Assembly: GCA_015061685.1 (NCBI GenBank)
Contig: SUWD01000001.1
Location: 124,001 to 188,000, forward strand
Length of the DNA: 64,000 nucleotides
Source of the DNA: Lentisphaerota bacterium
GTDB taxonomy: Bacteria; Verrucomicrobiota; Lentisphaeria; Victivallales; Victivallaceae
Direction: 5' to 3'
How positions within the stretch are numbered: position 1 is the stretch's first letter; the number at the start of each line of letters is the position of its first letter. Under the pieces are notes generated by a model. The model did no database searches and had not been told where the DNA came from. It was given only the letters and a program-made list of their open reading frames with translations. This document shows positions 44,458-53,189 of this stretch, piece by piece. Position numbers and translations under genes: made by a program.

Positions 44458-45714
44458 TCACTGCTGAACGGAGTTGAATCCGCTCTGCATCCTTTTTATA
44501 TGCTCATCCACCAGCTTGTAAAGCTTTTCATAAGCCTTTTTCCGGGTCTGGTGACCTCCGTACAACTCATCATGCATCTCCTTTTTCTCTGCCGGAATAA
44601 CATTGTATGCCGCATATACCGATGAGGGTACGCAGGTGCGGTCGATGAATCCGGCAGAGAGGAAAACTTCTGCGTCCCGGATATTCGCAGCGAAAAATGC
44701 CGCATCGACAAAGTCGATCACCTTGAGGGACTTATCCGGATCATTCTGATACGCTTCGGTCTCATGGTAACGCGGCCAGCCGGATTCAGCACCGGCATCG
44801 AAACCGCCGTGGTTGCAAAGTGCCGGAACCAATGCTCCGCAGAAAGTCACCTGCGGATCCATTCCTGCCGCTGCCAATGCCTGACCTCCGCCCTGACTGG
44901 CTCCGAAAACGATCAGAGTTCTCTGATCCCACTCCGGGAGACTTTTCAAAAACTGCAATGCCCGGTAATTGCGGCGGAACATGGCGACGAAGGAGTTTTT
45001 CTCCAGATCATCCGCCCCCCAGTGCCGGTACATATAATATTTCCCTTTTGGATCACGGATGGTAACTCCACATTTGCCGTCATGCTTTACCGGCAGAGGA
45101 TTTACCGATATGACGATGGCATCTTTCTTGTAAACCGGGGAGACCCGGTCGATACCGTGACCGTGAAAGAGTGCTATTGCGGCTGATCTGCCGGGGACAC
45201 TTTTTTCCGGCATGGTCAAAACAGCATCGACATCCTTGCCCTCACCGCCGAGAATCAGTTTGACCTCGTAGGCTTTGAAGCCGGATTTGGCAGGGATCTC
45301 ATTGAGTTCATACTGCATTGCCAAATGATCCAATTCGGCTTTGATTTTGCTCCAGAAAGCCTCGAATTCTGCCGGTTTCTGCCGGGCGGGCAGGATTTTT
45401 TCCTTATCGACGGCGATTCCGCCGAAGGCATCTTTGCCGTTATCAGTGATCTGCACACAGATAAAGCCGGGTTTATAGAGCGGAACTTCCAGTTTTGCCT
45501 TGCCGGAATCGTCGGTTTTCAACCGCAATTCCCGGGAGTCTTCCCGGTTGCCGTGGATTTTGACATCAATTATTTTTGCTCCCCTTTTGCCGCCGAGGGA
45601 AATATCGAATACCGCCGTTTCTCCGACCGTGTAATAATGTTTTTCCGGCACAACTTCCAAAGCACCCAGGACCGACAGATGAAAAAGGGTGAATATGCTT
45701 AAAAATTTATTCAT
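44458..45714 (-). CDS. Acetyl xylan esterase/cephalosporin-C deacetylase-like (CE7)
   Basis: A 418-residue protein with a probable signal peptide (MNKFLSIFTLFHLSVLGALEVV), an N-terminal beta domain and a C-terminal alpha/beta-hydrolase domain of CE7 type. Signature pieces are FHGHGI, RRNYRALQFLKSLPEWD, the nucleophile GASQGGGQ (Ser near 269), LSAGFIDRTCVP (Asp near 356) and YGGHQTRK (His near 385). CE7 enzymes remove acetyl groups from sugars, commonly xylooligosaccharides. It is expressed from a TTGTAA-17-TATATT promoter and heads the group with the DnaQ-like and SirB1-like genes. Confidence 0.87.
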   Translation of the reverse strand: MNKFLSIFTLFHLSVLGALEVVPEKHYYTVGETAVFDISLGGKRGAKIIDVKIHGNREDSRELRLKTDDSGKAKLEVPLYKPGFICVQITDNGKDAFGGIAVDKEKILPARQKPAEFEAFWSKIKAELDHLAMQYELNEIPAKSGFKAYEVKLILGGEGKDVDAVLTMPEKSVPGRSAAIALFHGHGIDRVSPVYKKDAIVISVNPLPVKHDGKCGVTIRDPKGKYYMYRHWGADDLEKNSFVAMFRRNYRALQFLKSLPEWDQRTLIVFGASQGGGQALAAAGMDPQVTFCGALVPALCNHGGFDAGAESGWPRYHETEAYQNDPDKSLKVIDFVDAAFFAANIRDAEVFLSAGFIDRTCVPSSVYAAYNVIPAEKKEMHDELYGGHQTRKKAYEKLYKLVDEHIKRMQSGFNSVQQ

Positions 45715-45754
45715 AACAAAAGCTCCTTGTACAAAATAAAATATTCTCTTGGTG

Positions 45755-45783
45755 AATATACCACCTTTTGCCTTTTTTTACAA
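45755..45783 (-). promoter_or_regulatory. Promoter for the CE7 esterase gene
   Basis: Minus strand: TTGTAA (45778-45783), 17-bp spacer, TATATT (45755-45760), about 40 bp before the ATG at 45714. The -35 box is 8 bp from that of the divergent promoter. Confidence 0.6.
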
Positions 45784-45790
45784 TCTTTAC

Positions 45791-45819
45791 TTGAAAAAAA
45801 AGCGGTAAAATGGTACATT
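45791..45819 (+). promoter_or_regulatory. Promoter for the DMT permease gene
   Basis: TTGAAA (45791-45796), 17-bp spacer, TACATT (45814-45819), 38 bp before the ATG at 45857. Back-to-back with the esterase promoter. Confidence 0.6.
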
Positions 45820-45856
45820 AGGGGGAATTATTCATCATCAAAACACAGGATTTCCG

Positions 45857-46714
45857 ATGGGATTGGTACTTTTTTACACTTTTTGTGCCTTGGGATGCTC
45901 GGCATTGAACGATCTGGTTTTCAAATTTTTTGCCCGCAAAGAGCGTTCCAGAGGGCTTTTTGTCACGGTTATCGGTATCTGCGGCACGATATGTTTCGCC
46001 TTTCTTCCGGGTAAATTCACCGGGAACTGGCAGGCAACGGTCCTCTGGGGAATTATCTGCGGTATTTTTTCTGCCGTCGGCAATATCCTGCTGATCGAAA
46101 GCATGACCAAATTAAGTGCCGGAGTCTGTTCGACCATCTACCGGCTCAATCTGGCACTGGTAGTACCTTTTTCCATGCTTTTTCTCCATGAATCGCTGCG
46201 GATTTCCCAATATTCCGGCATTGTCCTTGCCATTGCGGCGGTATTATTATTCATGTCCCGGCAAAAAGAGAGCAGAAAAGAAAACGGCTCTCTTTTCCTG
46301 CCGATGCTCATGATCATAACCGCCTGTATTTTCCGGGCAGGTCTGGGATTGTCGATGAAATACGCTCCCCAGTTTGCCGGAGCATCGGAAAACGGAGTGA
46401 ACTTCATCATCGAAATCCTCTGGATAATCAGCGGTCTGATCTATTTCTTCATCAAAGAACGCAAAAACTGCCGTCCCGACCTCAAACTTACTGCCTATGG
46501 AATACTTTCCGGGGTGCTGGTTGCCGGAATACTGCTCTTTACCGCTCTTGCCCTGAATACTCCCGGCGGCAAAGCCAGCGTAGTCCTGCCGATCGCCCAG
46601 ATGAGTTTTCTTGTGACCTTTGTTTTAAGTGCGGTCTTCCTGAAAGAAAAAATCACTCTCCGGAAAATAATTGCTCTTGCCTGCGGTGCAGCGGCGATGT
46701 TTTTGCTGGCATAA
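45857..46714 (+). CDS. EamA/DMT-superfamily permease
   Basis: A 285-residue protein with ten hydrophobic helices in two repeats: LNLALVVPFSMLFLHESLRI in the first half and VVLPIAQMSFLVTFVLSAVFLKEKI in the second are EamA-type blocks, each ending with the conserved Glu. It is a small-molecule permease; the substrate is unknown. It is divergent from the CE7 esterase and 100 bp upstream of rfbF, but the rfb genes have their own promoter, so it is not clearly part of that cluster. Confidence 0.78.
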   Translation: MGLVLFYTFCALGCSALNDLVFKFFARKERSRGLFVTVIGICGTICFAFLPGKFTGNWQATVLWGIICGIFSAVGNILLIESMTKLSAGVCSTIYRLNLALVVPFSMLFLHESLRISQYSGIVLAIAAVLLFMSRQKESRKENGSLFLPMLMIITACIFRAGLGLSMKYAPQFAGASENGVNFIIEILWIISGLIYFFIKERKNCRPDLKLTAYGILSGVLVAGILLFTALALNTPGGKASVVLPIAQMSFLVTFVLSAVFLKEKITLRKIIALACGAAAMFLLA

Positions 46715-46748
46715 TCACTTATTATCAGTAAAAAATGCGGTCCGGGAT

Positions 46749-46777
46749 TTGCAAATTGCCGTTTCACGGACTATAAT
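46749..46777 (+). promoter_or_regulatory. Strong promoter of the rfb surface-glycan cluster
   Basis: TTGCAA (46749-46754), 17-bp spacer, perfect TATAAT (46772-46777), predicted start about 30 bp before the rfbF ATG. It probably drives rfbF-rfbG-rfbH. Confidence 0.7.
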
Positions 46778-46814
46778 ATAATAAAGTATAGATGCTGACG
46801 AATAAGGAATTCCT

Positions 46815-47624
46815 ATGAAAAATATTGCCGATATCCCGTTGATGATCCTCTGCGGCGGTCAGGGAACCAGATTGCGGGACGTTACTGAATTGCTCCCCAA
46901 ACCGATGGTCGCCATCGGTGAACAGCCCATTGTCTGGCACATTATGAAAAGCTATGCCGCTTTCGGTGTACGCCGTTTCATTCTCTGTCTGGGATATAAA
47001 AAAGAGGCCTTTGTGGATTACTTCATGAACTATCATCTGCGTACCGCCGATGCCACGATCAAACTCGGTCACACTCCGAACATCACTTTTCACGGTGAAT
47101 CCGATGAATCCGACTGGGAAGTTACTCTGGCAGGAACCGGATTGGATTCCATGACCGGCTACCGGGTTTTCAAGGCGGCAAAATATCTCCGGGAAGATGA
47201 TGAAAACTTTTTCCTCACTTATGGTGACGGCGTAAGTGATGTGAATATCGCTGACCTCTACCGCACCCATCTTGAAAACAGCCGGATGATCACCATTTCG
47301 GCAGTCCATCCGGAGGCACGTTTCGGCAAGCTGCAGCTCAAAGGCGATCTGGTCTGCGGTTTTGAAGAAAAGCCGCCAAAGGGTGACGGTTATATCAATG
47401 GCGGATTTATGGCGGTCAAGCGGGAATTTGTCAAAAAATATCTCCTTGAGGATGAACAGCTCTTTCTGGAGCGTTCACCATTGCAGGATGCGGCAAAGGA
47501 CGGCAACATGGCAGTTTACCGGCATGAGGGATTCTGGCAGTGTATGGACAATCAGCGGGAATACGCTTTGCTCAATGAGTTGTGGAAAAGCGGCAAAGCA
47601 CCGTGGACAAAGTACTGGAAATAA
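46815..47624 (+). CDS. rfbF: Glucose-1-phosphate cytidylyltransferase
   Basis: A 269-residue nucleotidyltransferase making CDP-glucose from glucose 1-phosphate and CTP, the first step to CDP-3,6-dideoxyhexoses. The nucleotide site is MILCGGQGTRLRDVTELLPKPMVAIGEQPI (residues 11-40), with FFLTYGDGVSDVNI carrying the metal-binding Asp and GYINGGFM downstream. Length fits RfbF (about 257). AAGGA precedes the ATG. The stop is 3 bp before rfbG, so they form one unit. Confidence 0.95.
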   Translation: MKNIADIPLMILCGGQGTRLRDVTELLPKPMVAIGEQPIVWHIMKSYAAFGVRRFILCLGYKKEAFVDYFMNYHLRTADATIKLGHTPNITFHGESDESDWEVTLAGTGLDSMTGYRVFKAAKYLREDDENFFLTYGDGVSDVNIADLYRTHLENSRMITISAVHPEARFGKLQLKGDLVCGFEEKPPKGDGYINGGFMAVKREFVKKYLLEDEQLFLERSPLQDAAKDGNMAVYRHEGFWQCMDNQREYALLNELWKSGKAPWTKYWK

Positions 47625-47627
47625 ATT

Positions 47628-48716
47628 ATGTTCAATGGTCTCTACCGGGGCAAAAAAGTTCTGATAACCGGACACACCGGTTTCAAAGGCTCTTATCTGG
47701 CGGCGTGGCTTCAAATGCTCGGAGCTGAAGTTTGCGGCATTGCTCTTGCCCCGGAAACGACACCGTCGCACTGGGAACTGCTTTCTCCGGATATGCGTTC
47801 AGAAATTTGCGACATCCGGGACAGAGAAAGTATTTCTGCGATATTTGCCTCATTTCAACCGGAGATCGTCTTTCATCTGGCGGCACAGCCGCTGGTAAGA
47901 TTATCCTACGGAATACCGGTGGAGACGTTTGAAATCAACTGCATGGGTACGGTGAATATTCTGGATATCTGCCGCCATACCCCTTCCGTCCGTGCCATTG
48001 TTGCCATTACCAGCGACAAGTGCTATGAAAACCAGGAGACAATGCACGCCTATTGCGAAAGTGACCCCATGGGCGGCTACGATCCGTACAGTGCTTCCAA
48101 AGGCTGTGCCGAATTGATCATCAATGCCTACCGGAGAAGTTTTTTCCACCCGGAAAAATACGGCACTGACCACCTTGTGCTTCTGGCAAGTGCCAGAGCC
48201 GGCAATGTCATCGGCGGCGGCGACTGGGCCAAAGACCGCCTCGTACCGGATATCATGCAGGCAGCGGCAAACAACAGAGCCGCAGAGATCCGCAATCCCG
48301 GAGCAGTGCGTCCGTGGCAGCATGTGCTGGAACCATTGAGCGGCTATCTGCTTCTGGGAGAAAAGTTGTATCAGGGCGATACGGCTGCTGCCGGAGCGTG
48401 GAACTTCGGTCCGGATACCAGCGGGATAATCAGTGTAAAAGAGGCTGCAGAGATGCTTTCAATGTATTGGGAGCAGATCAAATTTGAGTATTCCCCGCAA
48501 GTCAATGCGGTACATGAGGCAAATCTTTTGCGTCTGGATTGCTCAAAAGCGGAAAAAGAGCTGCTCTGGCACGGCACTTTGAGTGCGAAAGAGATGTTTG
48601 AATTTACCGCCTTGTGGTACAAGGAATTTTACAGGAACAGGCAGGTCATAACTGCAGAACAGTTGTCAGAATATATAACTCTGGCAGAGAAACGGAATTT
48701 GGCATGGACGAAATAA
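47628..48716 (+). CDS. rfbG: CDP-glucose 4,6-dehydratase
   Basis: A 362-residue extended SDR converting CDP-glucose to CDP-4-keto-6-deoxyglucose with bound NAD. The Rossmann start is KKVLITGHTGFKGSYLAAWL (residues 9-28); the active site is ITSDKCYEN and YDPYSASKGCAE (Tyr and Lys), with RAGNVIGGGDWAKDRLVPDI further on, all characteristic of RfbG. It lies between rfbF and rfbH; its last 13 bp overlap the start of rfbH in another frame. Confidence 0.96.
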   Translation: MFNGLYRGKKVLITGHTGFKGSYLAAWLQMLGAEVCGIALAPETTPSHWELLSPDMRSEICDIRDRESISAIFASFQPEIVFHLAAQPLVRLSYGIPVETFEINCMGTVNILDICRHTPSVRAIVAITSDKCYENQETMHAYCESDPMGGYDPYSASKGCAELIINAYRRSFFHPEKYGTDHLVLLASARAGNVIGGGDWAKDRLVPDIMQAAANNRAAEIRNPGAVRPWQHVLEPLSGYLLLGEKLYQGDTAAAGAWNFGPDTSGIISVKEAAEMLSMYWEQIKFEYSPQVNAVHEANLLRLDCSKAEKELLWHGTLSAKEMFEFTALWYKEFYRNRQVITAEQLSEYITLAEKRNLAWTK

Positions 48717-50041
48717 GAGCAAAACAGCTGCACGATGAAATTCTGGCGAAAACCGCAGAATATTACTCTCTTGTGCATAAAAGTCAGCAGGATGCCCCCT
48801 TTGAAGCAGGCAAAAGCAAAGTGAATTATGCCGGAAGGGTATTCGATGAAAAAGAGATGGTCAATCTGGTGGATTCCGCTTTGGAATTCTGGCTGACCAG
48901 CGGCAGATATTCCCGTGAATTTGAAACCAAACTTGCCGCATATCTGGGAGTGGAACATGCTCTTTTGGTCAACAGCGGTTCTTCGGCAAATCTGCTGGCA
49001 TTTTCCGCATTGACTTCGCCGCTTCTGGGTGATAGGAGGATCAAAAGGGGAGATGAGGTCATCACTGTCGCCTGCGGCTTTCCCACGACGATCGCTCCCA
49101 TAATCCAGTTTGGAGCAGTTCCGGTCTTTGTTGATGTGGAACTCAATGGAGCAAATATCGATGTCAGTCAGTTGGATAAAGCTTTGTCGGACAAAAGCAA
49201 AGCGGTAATGATCGCCCATACGCTGGGAAATCCCTTTGATCTGAAAAAAGTCAAAAACTTCTGCGATGAACACGGACTTTTCCTGATTGAGGACAACTGC
49301 GATGCTCTGGGATCGAAATTCGACGGCAGATTCACCGGCACCTGGGGGGATATCGGCACATCAAGTTTTTATCCGCCGCACCATCTGACCATGGGTGAAG
49401 GAGGAGCTGTTTACACCAACGATCCTTTGCTGAAAAAGGTCCTGCTTTCCATCCGGGACTGGGGCAGAGAGTGCTGGTGCAATTCCGGAGTGGACAACAG
49501 CTGCGGCTGCCGTTTCACCAAACAATTCGGTTCACTGCCCAAAGGTTACGACCACAAATATGTTTACAGCCACTTCGGATATAATCTGAAAGCCACTGAT
49601 CTTCAGGCGGCAATAGGTGTTGCCCAGCTGGATAAAGTTGACAGTTTTACGGAAAAACGGCAGAAAAATTATGCTTATTTGTATGAAAAACTGCACGATC
49701 TGCCGCAATTATCCATTTTTACCGCTCTTCCCGGAGCAGAACCATCATGGTTCGGCTTCCTCCTTTCGGTGACGGACAAAGCGGGCTTCATCCGCAATGA
49801 TCTTACAGAATATCTGGAGAAAAACAAGATCCAGACCCGCAATCTTTTCGCCGGGAACATCATCAAACACCCCTGTTTTGAAACTCTTGTTGAGGATGTT
49901 GATTACCGGGTGATCGGGGAATTGCCCAATACGGAAACGATCATGAATAACAGCTTCTGGATCGGTCTTTATCCGGGCATGACCAACGAAAAATTGGACT
50001 ATATGGCAGACAAAATCCGGGATTTCTGCCGGAAATCTTGA
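48704..50041 (+). CDS. rfbH: CDP-6-deoxy-4-hexulose 3-dehydrase (E1), RfbH
   Basis: A 445-residue enzyme of the PLP aspartate-aminotransferase fold that, with a reductase, removes the 3-OH of CDP-4-keto-6-deoxyglucose using pyridoxamine phosphate and a [2Fe-2S] cluster. The usual PLP Lys is replaced by His in SSFYPPHHLTMGEGGA (near 225), diagnostic of E1. The cluster region has ECWCNSGVDNSCGCRF (Cys about 256-268). The ATG at 48704 gives MDEIRAKQLHDE and overlaps rfbG by 13 bp; the longer open frame upstream duplicates rfbG sequence. No E3-type reductase gene is in the window, so a housekeeping ferredoxin reductase may serve. Confidence 0.96.
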   Translation: MDEIRAKQLHDEILAKTAEYYSLVHKSQQDAPFEAGKSKVNYAGRVFDEKEMVNLVDSALEFWLTSGRYSREFETKLAAYLGVEHALLVNSGSSANLLAFSALTSPLLGDRRIKRGDEVITVACGFPTTIAPIIQFGAVPVFVDVELNGANIDVSQLDKALSDKSKAVMIAHTLGNPFDLKKVKNFCDEHGLFLIEDNCDALGSKFDGRFTGTWGDIGTSSFYPPHHLTMGEGGAVYTNDPLLKKVLLSIRDWGRECWCNSGVDNSCGCRFTKQFGSLPKGYDHKYVYSHFGYNLKATDLQAAIGVAQLDKVDSFTEKRQKNYAYLYEKLHDLPQLSIFTALPGAEPSWFGFLLSVTDKAGFIRNDLTEYLEKNKIQTRNLFAGNIIKHPCFETLVEDVDYRVIGELPNTETIMNNSFWIGLYPGMTNEKLDYMADKIRDFCRKS

Positions 50042-50066
50042 AAAAATCTTTTCCCGGTGCTATATT
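50038..50066 (+). promoter_or_regulatory. Internal promoter before the NeuB-like gene, with -10 inside an inverted repeat
   Basis: TTGAAA (50038-50043), 17-bp spacer, TATATT (50061-50066), overlapping the rfbH stop. The -10 box sits in the loop of CCCGG-N11-CCGGG (50053-50073), which could be an operator or a weak terminator hairpin. Confidence 0.55.
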
Positions 50067-50111
50067 AGCCGGGAATAATTGTTATTGTATTATATACAGA
50101 CGGAGAAAATC

Positions 50112-50942
50112 ATGGCTGAAAAAATTTTTATCTCTGCTGAAATCGGCATCAACCACAACGGCGATCTGGAGATCGCCAAAAGACTTATCGATGCCGCCGT
50201 CCTCGCCGGATGTGATTCAGTGAAGTTCCAGAAACGTACTATTGATGAGGTTTATACACAGGAATTCCTGAACAGTCCGCGGGAAAGCCCCTGGGGAACC
50301 ACCCAGAGAGCCCAGAAAGAGGGCTTGGAATTCGGAGAGAAAGAGTACCGGGAGATCGACGCCTACTGCAAAGAACGCAATATCGCCTGGTTCGCCTCAT
50401 GCTGGGATGTCAATTCCCAGAAATTCCTCCGCCGTTTCAACCTCAAATATAACAAGGTCGCTTCCCCGGTATTGACCAATATCCCGCTGCTCAAAGCCGT
50501 AGCGGAGGAACAGAAATACACCTTCATTGCCACCGGCATGAGTACCTGGGAGGAGATCGACACCGCAGTTGAGATCTTCCAAAAGGCGAACTGCCCCTTT
50601 GAATTGATGCACTGCATCTCCATTTATCCCATGCCGCTGGATGAAGCAAATCTGCTGCTTATCCCGGAATTGAGAAAACGGTACAATTGTCCGATCGGTT
50701 ATTCCAGTCATGAGATCGACAACATCGCCACTTTGGGGGCAGTCGCTCTGGGAGCCTGTTCGGTCGAGCGGCACATCACACTTGACCGCAATATGTACGG
50801 TTCAGACCAGAAAGCATCGGTCGAACCGCTGCAGCTTATTGAATATGTCAAACAGATCCGGGGCATGGAATCTGCTCTTGGAAGCGGAGAAAAAATCCTT
50901 TCTGAAAAAGAATTGGCGATCCGCAAAAAAATGAGAGGTTGA
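50112..50942 (+). CDS. NeuB-family (sialic acid synthase-like) aldolase without SAF domain
   Basis: A 276-residue protein with the NeuB barrel: ISAEIGINHNGDLEIAKRLIDAA, DSVKFQKRT, SCWDVNSQKFL, KVASPVLTNIPLL, FIATGMSTWEEIDTAVE, LMHCISIYPMPLDEANLL, IGYSSHE and SVERHITLDRNMYGSDQ. NeuB-type enzymes condense phosphoenolpyruvate with an aldose to give a 3-deoxy-ulosonic acid. It ends right where NeuB continues into the antifreeze-like SAF domain, so it is about 70 residues short of the usual 346. No CMP-ulosonate synthetase (NeuA) is present. CGGAGA lies 6 bp before the ATG. It is followed at once by a ThDP enzyme and a KdsC-like phosphatase, so an ulosonic-acid-like step is likely but the acceptor is unknown. 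Confidence 0.82.
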   Translation: MAEKIFISAEIGINHNGDLEIAKRLIDAAVLAGCDSVKFQKRTIDEVYTQEFLNSPRESPWGTTQRAQKEGLEFGEKEYREIDAYCKERNIAWFASCWDVNSQKFLRRFNLKYNKVASPVLTNIPLLKAVAEEQKYTFIATGMSTWEEIDTAVEIFQKANCPFELMHCISIYPMPLDEANLLLIPELRKRYNCPIGYSSHEIDNIATLGAVALGACSVERHITLDRNMYGSDQKASVEPLQLIEYVKQIRGMESALGSGEKILSEKELAIRKKMRG

Positions 50943-50951
50943 AAAATTCCG

Positions 50952-52724
50952 ATGATACGGGTTGCCGATTATATAATGGATTTCCTGGTCTCCAAAGGAG
51001 TCCGGGACGTTTTTCTGCTCCCCGGCGGAGGAGCAATGCATCTCAATGATGCTCTTGGACGCAATGAAAATCTGCGTCACTACTCTTTTCTCCATGAACA
51101 GGCTCTTGCCATTGCCGCCGAATCTTACGGACAGCACCGCAATTTTCCCGGAGTGGGAGTGGTGACTTCCGGGCCGGGAAGCACCAATGCGATCACTGCA
51201 GTTGCAGCGGGATATATTGATTCAACACCGATGTTTATGCTTTCCGGTCAGGCGAAAAGAAGCGATTTGAAAACCAATACCGGCGTCCGCCAGATGGGGT
51301 CGCAGGAGGTGGATATCGTCTCCATGGTAAGCTGTATAACCAAATATGCCGTTACCGTATTGGCACCGGAGATGATCCGTTATCATCTGGAAAAGGCATG
51401 GTTTCTGGCGACAAGCGGCAGGATGGGACCGGTATGGCTGGATATTCCGCTGGATGTGCAGGGAGCATCGGTCGATGAAAATACTCTCACCGGCTTTGAT
51501 ATTCCCGCGGAAGAAAAATATGATATCCCGGCTGATGAAGTGAATAAACTCCTCACCGATGCCAAACGTCCGCTGCTTCTGCTGGGCAACGGAACCAAAC
51601 TTGCCGGATGTGCGGATAAGTATATCCAGTGGGCAAGGCAAAATGAAATACCTGTTATTCTGACTTGGAAAAGTGCCGATCTGCTGGATCATGAAGATCC
51701 GCTCAACTTCGGATTTCCCGGCATCATGGGCAGCCGCTATGCCAATTTCATCGTGCAGAACTGCGACTGTCTGCTGATCGCCGGCAGCCGCCTTGATCCG
51801 AGTCTGACGGCATTCAAGAGTGAAGATTTCGCCCGCAATGCCAAAAAGATCATGGTGGACATCGATGCCGCCGAGATCCGCAAAATCAAAGGTATCGATC
51901 TGGCAATAACTGCCGATGCCGGAAGTTTTATCGATGCGATCACTCCAAGCAGTGTTGCAATGCCTTCTCACGCCCAATGGCTGGCTTTCTGTCAGGAACT
52001 TAAGGCAAAATATCCGGTCTTTTCGGATAAGGAACCCAAATGCTCCGATGCGGTCGATCTTTACTGCTTTACTGAAGCTCTCTTTGCCAATCTGACCGCC
52101 GGTGATATAATCGTACCGGAGAGTTCCGGTGCCGCCGGTGAAGTGACCTATCAGGGCATGAAAATCAAAAAAGGTCAAAAGGTCAAAAATGCCGCCGGAC
52201 TGGGTTCCATGGGCTTCGGTCTGCCCTACGCCATCGGTGCGGCGATCGCCAATGAGGGAAAAAGAACCGTTCTCATCAATGGTGACGGAGCATTCCAGAT
52301 GAATATTCAGGAGCTGGAAACGGTAAAAAGATTGAATCTGCCGGTAAAGATGTTCATTTGGGATAATGACGGTTACGGCAGTATCGTCAACACCCAGAGA
52401 AATATGTTTGCCGGTTTTCTGGTCGGTTCCGACCGGTCAAGCGGCTTGAGTCTGCCGGATGTGTGCAAGCAGGCGGCAGTTTACGGCATAAGAACTCTGG
52501 AAGTAACAAATAATGAAGATCTTGATGCTGCAATAAAAGAAACTCTCTCCGGCAATGACCCGGTACTTTGCAAAGTAAAAGTGACCGCCAATCACCGTAC
52601 CATGCCCAAAGTGCAGGCGGAAAAACTGCCCGACGGCAGAATGATCTCCCATCCTTTGGAAGATATGTGGCCCTATCTGCCGGAAGCGGAAGTTGCGGAA
52701 AATATGAGGATGGCAAAAGCATGA
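50952..52724 (+). CDS. ThDP-dependent enzyme, acetolactate synthase/YerE-like
   Basis: A 590-residue protein with the three domains of ThDP lyases. The PYR domain has FLLPGGGAMHLNDALGRN and the ThDP-activating Glu in SFLHEQALAIAAESYG (near 49), then VTSGPGSTNAITAVAAGYIDS. The central domain follows, and the PP domain has GLGSMGFGLPYAIGAA and the magnesium/ThDP motif INGDGAFQMNIQELETVKRLN with WDNDGYGS (from near 443). This is the acetohydroxyacid synthase fold. Next to rfbFGH it resembles YerE, which adds a two-carbon unit from pyruvate to CDP-4-keto-3,6-dideoxyglucose for yersiniose. That is the favoured role by context, not proven. It starts 9 bp after the NeuB-like stop and overlaps the next gene by 4 bp. 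Confidence 0.82.
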   Translation: MIRVADYIMDFLVSKGVRDVFLLPGGGAMHLNDALGRNENLRHYSFLHEQALAIAAESYGQHRNFPGVGVVTSGPGSTNAITAVAAGYIDSTPMFMLSGQAKRSDLKTNTGVRQMGSQEVDIVSMVSCITKYAVTVLAPEMIRYHLEKAWFLATSGRMGPVWLDIPLDVQGASVDENTLTGFDIPAEEKYDIPADEVNKLLTDAKRPLLLLGNGTKLAGCADKYIQWARQNEIPVILTWKSADLLDHEDPLNFGFPGIMGSRYANFIVQNCDCLLIAGSRLDPSLTAFKSEDFARNAKKIMVDIDAAEIRKIKGIDLAITADAGSFIDAITPSSVAMPSHAQWLAFCQELKAKYPVFSDKEPKCSDAVDLYCFTEALFANLTAGDIIVPESSGAAGEVTYQGMKIKKGQKVKNAAGLGSMGFGLPYAIGAAIANEGKRTVLINGDGAFQMNIQELETVKRLNLPVKMFIWDNDGYGSIVNTQRNMFAGFLVGSDRSSGLSLPDVCKQAAVYGIRTLEVTNNEDLDAAIKETLSGNDPVLCKVKVTANHRTMPKVQAEKLPDGRMISHPLEDMWPYLPEAEVAENMRMAKA

Positions 52725-53188
52725 TCAAAGCGGTATTACTGGATATCGACGGAGTTTTGACCAATGGCAAAATCACAGTGGACTCCAATGGCAATGAATT
52801 GAAAACCATTGATTTCAAGGACATTGATGCGGTTTTTGAATTCAAACGCCGTGGGTTGCTGGTGGGCTTGATCACCGGGGAAGCGACTCCCATAACCGAG
52901 TATTTCCGCCGACGTTTCCAACCGGAATTTTTTTACAAAGGCTGTAAAAACAAGCCGGAAGCATTGAGTGAAATTCTGGAGAAGACCGGATTTACTGCGG
53001 ATGAAGTGTGCTATGTGGGGGATGGGAAATATGATATACCGGTCATGAAGCTGGTCAAATTTTCCGCCTGTCCTGCTAATGCGATAAGTGATGTAAAAAA
53101 GACGGCAAAAATGCAGCTGGAGCATTGCGGCGGCGACGGCTGCATCTGGGAACTTCTGGAAAAACTTACTCTCCACGGAGAAATCTGA
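52721..53188 (+). CDS. KdsC-like HAD phosphatase
   Basis: A 155-residue HAD protein: motif I LLDIDGVLTNGKI (two Asp), motif II LITGE, motif III Lys in CKNKPEAL and motif IV VGDGKYDIPVMK. The layout matches KdsC-type phosphatases, which lack a cap and act as tetramers on 3-deoxy-ulosonate 8- or 9-phosphates. It fits the NeuB-like gene two steps upstream, whose product could be a phosphorylated ulosonic acid. The ATG overlaps the ThDP enzyme stop (ATGA), showing tight coupling; a longer open frame upstream is a shadow of that gene. Confidence 0.88.
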   Translation: MIKAVLLDIDGVLTNGKITVDSNGNELKTIDFKDIDAVFEFKRRGLLVGLITGEATPITEYFRRRFQPEFFYKGCKNKPEALSEILEKTGFTADEVCYVGDGKYDIPVMKLVKFSACPANAISDVKKTAKMQLEHCGGDGCIWELLEKLTLHGEI

Positions 53189-53189
53189 A

